NCBI GenBank assembly: GCA_904393845.1
Contig: CAJFNB010000048.1
Coordinates: 1-11,602, forward strand
Direction of reading: 5' to 3'
DNA from: Alloclostridium intestinigallinarum
Lineage (GTDB): Bacteria > Bacillota > Clostridia > Christensenellales > UBA3700
DNA: 11,602 bases
The stretch's first letter is position 1, and each line of letters opens with the position of its first letter. A program made the position numbers and the translations under genes. Positions 6,558-11,602 of this stretch are shown here, piece by piece. The notes under the pieces were generated by a model. That model was not told the DNA's origin, searched no databases, and was given only the letters and a program-made list of their open reading frames with translations.

Positions 6558-7259
6558 ATGGCGATTTATAAAAGAGTTATAATCAAACTGAGCGGCGAAG
6601 CTCTCGCGGGCGACAAGGGGTTCGGAATAGACGAATCCATGCTTGAATACATCGTCGAGCAAATAAAAAAGGTCCGTGAAGAGAACGTCGAAATCGGCAT
6701 TATCATAGGCGGCGGCAACTTCTGGCGCGGCAGACAGGCGCTGAATATGGAAAAATCCGCGGCGGACCATATGGGCATGCTCGCAACCGTTATGAATTCC
6801 ATAGCCTTGCAGGACGCCCTTGAAGCGCACGGTATTCCCACCAGGGTGCAGACCGCGCTTACCATTACCCGCGTTGCCGAACCTTATATATTGAGAAAAG
6901 CTCTCCACCATTTTGAAAAGGGCAGAATCGTCATATTCGCCTGCGGTACGGGCAATCCGTTTTTCAGTACCGATACGGGGGCGGCTTTGCGCGCCGCAGA
7001 GATAAATGCGGAAGTTCTGCTGCTTGCCAAAAACGTGGACGGAATTTACGACAGCGACCCTAAGACTAATCCGAATGCCAAAAAGTTTGACGAACTCAGC
7101 TATCTCGACGTGATACAGAAGGGGCTTCACGCCATGGATACCACGGCTATTTCTCTGTGCATGGAGAACAAGATTCCCATAATCGCTTTCGCGTTAAAGG
7201 AAAAAGACAGCATAGTCAGGGTGGTCAACGGCGAAAGAATCGGTACAATAATCCATTGA
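6558..7259 (+). CDS. pyrH: Uridylate kinase (UMP kinase)
   Basis: PyrH phosphorylates UMP to UDP with ATP in pyrimidine nucleotide synthesis. It is a hexameric cytoplasmic enzyme of the amino-acid-kinase fold, typically feedback-regulated by UTP and often activated by GTP (family knowledge). The 233-residue protein shows YKRVIIKLSGEALAG (4-18), the glycine loop GGGNFWRG (51-58), ADHMGMLATVMNSIALQDAL (69-88), GTGNPFFSTDTGAALRAAE (130-148), KNVDGIYDSDPK (158-169) and MDTTAISLC (193-201). Nothing essential looks missing. GGGAGG lies 5 nt before the ATG and only 9 nt after the T-run of the terminator, so the ribosome binding site directly follows the terminator hairpin on any read-through transcript. 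Confidence 0.97.
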   Translation: MAIYKRVIIKLSGEALAGDKGFGIDESMLEYIVEQIKKVREENVEIGIIIGGGNFWRGRQALNMEKSAADHMGMLATVMNSIALQDALEAHGIPTRVQTALTITRVAEPYILRKALHHFEKGRIVIFACGTGNPFFSTDTGAALRAAEINAEVLLLAKNVDGIYDSDPKTNPNAKKFDELSYLDVIQKGLHAMDTTAISLCMENKIPIIAFALKEKDSIVRVVNGERIGTIIH

Positions 7260-7264
7260 AAGTA

Positions 7265-7293
7265 TTGATTAAGTCCGCAAACTTTGTTATAAT
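7265..7293 (+). promoter_or_regulatory. Predicted extended -10 promoter of frr
   Basis: TTGATT (7265-7270), a 17-nt spacer and TATAAT (7288-7293), preceded by TG to give TGTTATAAT. The layout is the same as the rpsB promoter. Transcription should start near 7300, about 10 nt before the frr ribosome binding site, giving a leader of roughly 20 nt. It likely drives frr-uppS-cdsA-dxr-rseP. Confidence 0.75.
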
Positions 7294-7321
7294 TATCATA
7301 TAAAGAAGCAAGGAGAAATTT

Positions 7322-7900
7322 ATGGCTGCATACGATAACGAAGATGTACTCCTGCTGTTCGACGATTTCGAAAGCAGACTTGAAAAGAGCATAGAAGGGC
7401 TCAGACACGAATTTGCCGGGATTAAAGCGGGCAAGGCCAATCCCCATATGCTTGACAGGGTCACGGTCGACTATTACGGCTGCCCCACGCCGCTCAACCA
7501 GGTAGGCAATGTTTCCGCGCCCGAAGCGAGAATGCTCGTGGTCAACGTCTGGGACGTGAGTATGCTTAAAAACGTGGAAAAAGCTATTCTTGCCGCCAAT
7601 ATCGGGGTTACTCCCACCAACGACGGCAAGGTCATAAGACTTGTGTTCCCCGAACTTACGGAAGAACGCAGGCGCGAATACGTAAAGCAGATGAAGGCGA
7701 TTGCCGAAAACTGCAAAATTGCGCTCAGAAATGCGCGCCGCGATATCAACGACGAGCTGAAGAAGCTCAAAAAGGATTCTGCAATTACCGAAGACGACCT
7801 TTCCTCCTTTGAAAAGGACGTTGACAAGAAGCTCAACGACGCGGTAGGCAAGGTTGACAAGATGGTCAAGGATAAAGAAGCGGAGATAATGAGCGTCTGA
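7322..7900 (+). CDS. frr: Ribosome recycling factor
   Basis: RRF, with EF-G, splits post-termination ribosomes in the cytoplasm. The 192-residue protein is a few residues longer than the usual 185 or so, with the extra length at the N-terminus. Recognisable parts are FAGIKAGKANPHMLDRVTVD (31-50; Lys in place of the common Arg in the RTGRA motif), YYGCPTPLNQVGNVS (51-65), the beta domain, LVFPELTEERRREYVK (107-122), and RNARRDINDELKKL (136-149) of the three-helix bundle. AAGGAG (7310-7315) lies 6 nt before the ATG. It has its own strong-looking promoter in the 62-nt gap after pyrH. Its TGA stop is 72 nt before uppS. Confidence 0.97.
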   Translation: MAAYDNEDVLLLFDDFESRLEKSIEGLRHEFAGIKAGKANPHMLDRVTVDYYGCPTPLNQVGNVSAPEARMLVVNVWDVSMLKNVEKAILAANIGVTPTNDGKVIRLVFPELTEERRREYVKQMKAIAENCKIALRNARRDINDELKKLKKDSAITEDDLSSFEKDVDKKLNDAVGKVDKMVKDKEAEIMSV

Positions 7901-7914
7901 AAAACGGTTGTTCA

Positions 7915-7944
7915 GGCAAGTAAGGCGGCAAGTAGGGCGCAAGC
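7915..7944 (+). repeat. 12-nt tandem repeat between frr and uppS
   Basis: GGCAAGTAAGGC (7915-7926) is followed directly by GGCAAGTAGGGC (7927-7938), which differs at one base, and then by a partial third unit GCAAGC (7939-7944). It lies in the 72-nt gap that separates frr from uppS. It may be a recent slippage duplication. Confidence 0.7.
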
Positions 7945-7954
7945 TCTGCTTGCC
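7939..7954 (+). other. Small hairpin in the uppS leader with competing pairings
   Basis: GCAAGC (7939-7944) can pair with GCTTGC (7948-7953) around TCT. The same right arm, as CTTGCC (7949-7954), can instead pair with GGCAAG at 7927-7932 or at 7915-7920. No T-run follows, so this is not an intrinsic terminator. It ends 18 nt before the uppS start. Confidence 0.45.
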
Positions 7955-7972
7955 ATTTCAATAAACGGGAAA

Positions 7973-8662
7973 ATGCAGGAACTAAATATACCTACACACA
8001 TAGCGTTCATAATGGACGGAAACGGGCGTTGGGCAAAGCGCCGTCTTATGCCGCGCAAATACGGGCACAAGATGGGCGTGGAGGCGTTGAAGCGCGTGAT
8101 TGCCGCGTGCGACAAGCTGGGGGTAAATGAAGTGTCCTTTTACGCTCTCTCCACGGAAAACTGGTCGCGACCGAAAGACGAAATAGACGCGCTTCTCGGC
8201 ATGATTAAAAAATTCGCCGACGAAGAGATGAAGGAGTACGTCGATAAAAATTACCGCGTGCGCTTTATGGGCGAACTTCACCGCCTTCCCGAAGAAACGC
8301 AGAAGGCGCTTGAAAGTATCGCGGCTGCCGCAATGAATAATACGGGTATTGTAGTCAACATAGGCATAAATTACGGCGGAAGGGACGAAATAGCCCGTGC
8401 CGCCGCCAAGGTGGCAGAGCGTAATCTGCCCGTCACCGCAGAGAATATCGACGCATATCTCGATACGGCAGGCATGCACGATCCCGATATAATTGTCAGG
8501 TGCGCGGGCGAAAAGCGTCTGTCCAACTTCATGCTTTGGCAGAGCGCTTATTCCGAGTTCGTTTTCGTGGACGACTTCTGGCCGGACTTCGGCGAAGAAA
8601 CCGTTCTGCGCATAATCAGGGAGTATTCGGGCAGGGAACGCAGGTTCGGCGGACTGAAATGA
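7973..8662 (+). CDS. uppS: Undecaprenyl diphosphate synthase (cis-prenyltransferase)
   Basis: UppS condenses isopentenyl diphosphate onto farnesyl diphosphate to make the C55 lipid that carries wall precursors. It acts at the inner face of the membrane. The 229-residue protein has IPTHIAFIMDGNGRWAKRR (6-24) with catalytic Asp D15, GHKMGVEALK (31-40), FYALSTENWSRP (56-67), NYGGRDEI (133-140) and VRCAGEKRLSNFMLWQSAYS (175-194). In that last motif the usual Thr-Ser/Gly is Cys-Ala, while Arg176, Glu180, Arg182 and Ser184 are kept. The start is the only plausible one, because no ATG, GTG or TTG lies in frame between the frr stop and 7973. The ribosome binding site is poor (CGGGA, about 3 nt away), so initiation may be weak or may depend on the upstream repeat/hairpin region. 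Confidence 0.95.
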   Translation: MQELNIPTHIAFIMDGNGRWAKRRLMPRKYGHKMGVEALKRVIAACDKLGVNEVSFYALSTENWSRPKDEIDALLGMIKKFADEEMKEYVDKNYRVRFMGELHRLPEETQKALESIAAAAMNNTGIVVNIGINYGGRDEIARAAAKVAERNLPVTAENIDAYLDTAGMHDPDIIVRCAGEKRLSNFMLWQSAYSEFVFVDDFWPDFGEETVLRIIREYSGRERRFGGLK

Positions 8663-8664
8663 GG
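8661..8664 (+). promoter_or_regulatory. Ribosome binding site overlapping the uppS stop, deciding the cdsA start
   Basis: GAGG overlaps the uppS TGA and lies 5 nt before ATG 8670. The alternative GTG at 8664 overlaps this site itself and so cannot use it. The overlap implies that cdsA translation is coupled to the end of uppS translation. Confidence 0.65.
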
Positions 8665-8669
8665 TGCAT

Positions 8670-9593
8670 ATGTTAAAAAGAATAGTTACGGCAATAGCCA
8701 TTCTGGCAGTCCTGTTCGGTTGCGTATTCGGTCTGAGGTCGGTATATTTCCAGCTTGCGGACATCCTGACCGTTTTGGTATTTCTTGGCGTGTTCGAAAT
8801 GTACCAGGCGTTTAAGCGCGCCGGATACAGACCCATTCCTTCCGCGCTTATTTTGGGTTGCGTTGCGGCGTTTCCGCTCACTTACTTTTTCATGGCGGAC
8901 GGCGTTATGCTTACTTTGGCGGTTACCGTCGTCGCCGCGCTTATCGTGTTCACGTTAAAGCATAACCTGGGCGAGGCGAAGCCGCAAACCGAAGAAGAGG
9001 GCGGCGAATCTGCCGGCTCCGTTAAAAAGGGCTATTCGCTCAACGATATGTTCGCCACCGTGTTTATAGGCATATATCCGCTTTCATTGTTCATGCTCTT
9101 TTTGCCCGTCAACCATTCGGAAGCGGGACTTCTGGGGATAATGCTCGTTATAGCGGTACCCGTAATGACGGATACGATGGCGTATTTTACCGGAATGGCG
9201 CTGGGCAAGAGAAAACTCTGCCCGCAGATAAGTCCCAAAAAGACGGTTGCCGGCGCGGTAGGCGGAGTGATAGGCGGCATAATCGGCGCGCTCATAGTTT
9301 TCTTCCTGTTCGATTTCAGCTCGGCAATGAGCGTATTCCCCAACGCCGGCAGCATGGAACTTATCCCCGGTAATCTGTACGGCTCTCTCGGTCTTTATAT
9401 AGCGCTCGGCATAGTCGGAGGAGTGCTGAGCGAACTCGGCGACCTGGCGGCATCTTGGATAAAGAGAAAGGCGGGTATAAAGGATTTCGGCAAAATTTTC
9501 CCCGGTCACGGCGGAATAATGGACAGACTGGACAGTATTTTGTTTATGCTGCCGCTTGTCTATCTCGTGTTTGCCGTAAGCGGTATCTGTTGA
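8670..9593 (+). CDS. cdsA: Phosphatidate cytidylyltransferase (CDP-diglyceride synthase)
   Basis: CdsA is an integral membrane enzyme that converts phosphatidic acid and CTP to CDP-diacylglycerol, the precursor of the cell's phospholipids. The 307-residue protein is strongly hydrophobic, with segments near 5-22, 31-48, 57-75, 80-96, 129-146, 153-172, 192-213, 240-257 and 289-305. The family signature is complete: SWIKRKAGIKDFGK (262-275) then FPGHGGIMDRLDS (277-289), with D258 just before it. The upstream conserved block TDTMAYFTGMALGK (167-180) and ISPKKTVAG (187-195) is present, with Ala at 194 where Glu is usual. Residues 98-122 form an acidic, low-complexity hydrophilic insert. ATG 8670 is preferred over GTG 8664 because of ribosome-binding-site spacing. 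It starts 7 nt after uppS and ends 1 nt before dxr. Confidence 0.95.
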   Translation: MLKRIVTAIAILAVLFGCVFGLRSVYFQLADILTVLVFLGVFEMYQAFKRAGYRPIPSALILGCVAAFPLTYFFMADGVMLTLAVTVVAALIVFTLKHNLGEAKPQTEEEGGESAGSVKKGYSLNDMFATVFIGIYPLSLFMLFLPVNHSEAGLLGIMLVIAVPVMTDTMAYFTGMALGKRKLCPQISPKKTVAGAVGGVIGGIIGALIVFFLFDFSSAMSVFPNAGSMELIPGNLYGSLGLYIALGIVGGVLSELGDLAASWIKRKAGIKDFGKIFPGHGGIMDRLDSILFMLPLVYLVFAVSGIC

Positions 9594-9594
9594 T

Positions 9595-10731
9595 ATGAAG
9601 AGTATAGTTTTACTTGGAAGCACGGGGTCTATCGGCACCCAGACGCTGGACGTAATAGCCGCATATCCCGAAAAATTCAGAGTAAAAGCGCTTGTCTGCG
9701 CCAAAAACACGCAACTGCTCAAAGAGCAGATAGACCGTTTCCGCCCGGAAGCGGTTGCGGTTGAAGACGCGGACAAAGCGAAATTATTGCGTTCCCTTGT
9801 AAAAATCCCCGTCTTGGAAGGAAGAAGCGGCGTTATGGAAATTGCTTCCATGAAGGCGGATATAACGCTCAACGCCCTTGTCGGCATAGGCGGTCTCGAA
9901 CCTACGCTTGCGGCAATAGCGGCGGGCAACGACGTAGCCCTTGCAAACAAGGAAACGCTCGTTACCGGCGGAGAACTTGTCATGCGTGCCGCCGCCGGTA
10001 AAGGCGTACGCATTCTTCCCGTAGACAGCGAGCATTCCGCGATATGGCAGTGCCTGAAAGGGGATAAGAAGTGCAAAAAAATCATTCTTACGGCAAGCGG
10101 CGGCGCTTTCCGCGGATATACGCGCGAACAGCTGGAGAATGTGACCGCGGCGCAGGCGCTGAAACACCCCACCTGGAATATGGGCGTTAAAGTGACGATA
10201 GATTCCGCCACCTTGATGAATAAGGGCTTTGAGATAATCGAGGCGATGCACCTGTTCGGTATGCCGGTAAAGGATATTGACGTACTTATCCACAGGCAGA
10301 GTATAGTGCACTCCATGGTTGAATTTGACGACGGCAGTATTCTCGCCCAGCTGAGTTATCCCGATATGAAACTGCCGATACAGGTCGCGCTGAATTTCCC
10401 GGAACGCGGCGGGACAAATTTTTCTCCGCTTGATCTGACAAAACAGCCGCTCACGTTTGAAAAACCCGATTACCGGGCGTTCCCCTGTCTTAAAATTGCC
10501 GTCGAATGTGCCGAACGCGGCGGAGCCGCTCCCGTGATACTTAACGCCGCGGACGAAATTCTTGTCGATTATTTTTACCGCGGACTTATAAAATTTTACG
10601 ACGTGCCATATTATATTTATAAGGCGTTGGATAAACTTGCGGCGGCGGAGTTTCACAATACCCCCGAATCCATACGCGAAACAGACGCACGCTGCCGCAG
10701 TTATCTTTTAAGTTGCCTGTCCGGGAGGTAG
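9595..10731 (+). CDS. dxr: 1-deoxy-D-xylulose 5-phosphate reductoisomerase
   Basis: Dxr catalyses the NADPH-dependent rearrangement and reduction of DXP to MEP, the committed step of the MEP isoprenoid pathway, in the cytoplasm. Its product line supplies the precursors used by UppS two genes upstream. The 378-residue length is typical. The NADPH loop GSTGSIGTQTLDV is at 8-20 and ALANKETLVTGGE at 115-127. Metal ligands D144 and E146 lie in LPVDSEHSAIWQC, and E213 in MNKGFEIIEA. The flexible-loop motif HPTWNMGVKVTIDSATLMNK (191-210) is intact. IHRQSIVHSMVEFDDGS (232-248) and the C-terminal helical domain are also present. The ATG is 1 nt after the cdsA stop with no strong ribosome binding site, so translation is probably coupled. 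It indicates that the organism uses the MEP route rather than mevalonate. Confidence 0.98.
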   Translation: MKSIVLLGSTGSIGTQTLDVIAAYPEKFRVKALVCAKNTQLLKEQIDRFRPEAVAVEDADKAKLLRSLVKIPVLEGRSGVMEIASMKADITLNALVGIGGLEPTLAAIAAGNDVALANKETLVTGGELVMRAAAGKGVRILPVDSEHSAIWQCLKGDKKCKKIILTASGGAFRGYTREQLENVTAAQALKHPTWNMGVKVTIDSATLMNKGFEIIEAMHLFGMPVKDIDVLIHRQSIVHSMVEFDDGSILAQLSYPDMKLPIQVALNFPERGGTNFSPLDLTKQPLTFEKPDYRAFPCLKIAVECAERGGAAPVILNAADEILVDYFYRGLIKFYDVPYYIYKALDKLAAAEFHNTPESIRETDARCRSYLLSCLSGR

Positions 10732-10733
10732 CG

Positions 10734-11602
10734 ATGTTTTTATTGGGTACGACCTTCGTAGAGGTGCTCGAATGGATTGGATACGTGCTGGCGGCGCTTT
10801 TGTGTCTTATGTTCATCATAGTCGTGCACGAATTCGGACACTATGCGGCGGGCAAGATATTCAAATTTAAAATAAATGAATTCTCCATAGGCTTCGGACC
10901 CGCGATAATAAAGCATACCAATAAAAAGACGGGCGAATTATTTGCCGTCCGCTGTATACCTTTGGGCGGATATTGCGCGTTTGACGGAGAGGACGAGGAA
11001 GGCAAGAGCGAGCCGGGCGAAGGCAGTTACTATTCAAAACCGCCGTGGCAGAGAATTATCGTGCTTCTTTCCGGCGCGCTTTTCAATTTCATAAGCTCGA
11101 TAATAGTCATCGCGGTCTTTTTTATGGCGTTCGGCGACGTTCTGCCGAGAGTTGCCTCCGTAAGCGAAGTGTTCACCGACAGCGAAATGACGGTTTCCGC
11201 GCAACAGCAATTCCGCGAAGGCGATATTATTTACAGCGTCGACGGAGAAAAAGTATACTCGCTTATCGACGCCAACGCGTTTTCCGACGCCGCGGCAGAC
11301 AAAGACGAACTCCGGATAGTCGTTATCCGCGACGGCGAACAGGTCGCTTTGAACATAACAAAGGCATATTACGCAGACGAAAACGCGGAAGGCGGCAGTT
11401 CGTACGGCTTTGGTATCTCGTACGGCTACACACAATACAAGCTGGGCTTTTTCCCCGCGATAGGCCACTCTTTCGAGTTTGTCGGAGACGTCATCAAGCT
11501 GATATTCACGTCGATAGGGCAGCTCTTCACGGGCGACGCAAAAGTCAGCGAAACGCTTGGCGGCACGGTGACCGCGGTTGCTTCTCTGGCGGAATTGACA
11601 CA
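10734..11602 (+). CDS. rseP: Site-2 membrane metalloprotease (RseP/RasP family), 3' end beyond window
   Basis: This family cleaves transmembrane segments, for example of anti-sigma factors and leftover signal peptides (RasP in Bacillus, RseP in E. coli). The ATG at 10734 is preceded by GGGAGG 5 nt away, which overlaps the end of dxr; the frame stays open for 289 codons to the window edge. A first membrane segment (about 13-31) leads into the zinc motif VVHEFGH (30-36). FSIGFGP (50-56) and IPLGGYCAF (75-83) follow, then an acidic loop (84-98), WQRIIVLLSGALFNF (105-119) in a second membrane segment (to about 132), and a PDZ-like region (about 138-210) containing FREGDIIYSVDGEKV. Residues 262-278 (GQLFTGDAKVSETLGGT) match the region before the second metal-binding motif, with GGT where GGP is usual. 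The second metal site, normally NxxPxPxLDGG, lies beyond the window. Confidence 0.95.
   Translation, partial: MFLLGTTFVEVLEWIGYVLAALLCLMFIIVVHEFGHYAAGKIFKFKINEFSIGFGPAIIKHTNKKTGELFAVRCIPLGGYCAFDGEDEEGKSEPGEGSYYSKPPWQRIIVLLSGALFNFISSIIVIAVFFMAFGDVLPRVASVSEVFTDSEMTVSAQQQFREGDIIYSVDGEKVYSLIDANAFSDAAADKDELRIVVIRDGEQVALNITKAYYADENAEGGSSYGFGISYGYTQYKLGFFPAIGHSFEFVGDVIKLIFTSIGQLFTGDAKVSETLGGTVTAVASLAELT

Noticed and set aside
7898..7975. In-frame frr-TGA-uppS arrangement that could suggest read-through to a fusion protein
   Set aside because: The two genes share a frame and the 24 codons between them have no stop, but that length is easily open by chance, other genes here also stop at TGA, and both proteins have normal separate lengths.
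9084..10316. 410-codon minus-strand open frame opposite cdsA and dxr
   Set aside because: It spans two well-identified plus-strand genes and has no family resemblance, so it is a shadow created by their codon usage.
1..11602. A novel defence, mobile or biosynthetic system
   Set aside because: Every intact gene except the transporter pair and the DUF1292 protein belongs to a well-known housekeeping family in a conserved order. There are no transposases, integrases, toxin-antitoxin pairs or repeat arrays.

Overview
The window looks like core chromosome from a member of the Bacillota, most likely an uncultivated Clostridia lineage (inference). The grounds are the run rpsB-tsf-pyrH-frr-uppS-cdsA-dxr-rseP, a ruvX-DUF1292 pair, strong AGGAGG-type ribosome binding sites before most genes, and sigma-A-like promoters with TGnTATAAT. 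Base composition looks moderate (roughly half G+C by eye). ATA isoleucine codons are frequent in most genes but absent from rpsB. I see no rRNA, tRNA, CRISPR array, transposase, integrase, phage gene or attachment site. Every coding gene I support is on the plus strand.

Region 1 (1-4154) appears to be one transcription unit. It begins with a 5'-cut rarA (replication-fork AAA+ ATPase), followed by a two-gene ABC-2-type transporter (ATPase plus a large two-halved permease) and then ruvX (YqgF-type nuclease). Gaps are only 2-10 nt.

Region 2 (4155-4829) starts with a small acidic DUF1292 gene that has its own predicted promoter and ends in an unusual Cys/His-rich tail. After it comes a 241-nt intergenic stretch full of structure: three perfect inverted repeats, an extended -10 promoter, and a leader of about 100 nt before rpsB that can fold into one long interrupted hairpin.

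Region 3 (4830-7900) holds translation genes and UMP kinase: rpsB (ribosomal protein S2), tsf (EF-Ts), a strong intrinsic terminator, pyrH and frr (ribosome recycling factor). The terminator lies just 20 nt before pyrH. frr has its own extended -10 promoter, built like that of rpsB.

Region 4 (7901-11602) holds envelope genes: uppS (undecaprenyl diphosphate synthase), cdsA (CDP-diglyceride synthase), dxr (MEP isoprenoid pathway) and a site-2 protease of the RseP/RasP family that runs off the window. dxr helps supply the isoprenoid precursors that UppS elongates into the wall-carrier lipid. CdsA feeds phospholipid synthesis, and the protease acts in membrane signalling. The uppS-cdsA-dxr-rseP genes are separated by 1-2 nt, which implies translational coupling.

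I found no convincing new multi-gene system. The items most worth a second look are the rpsB leader fold, the terminator before pyrH, the metal-binding-like tail on the DUF1292 protein, the internally duplicated permease and the 12-nt tandem repeat before uppS.
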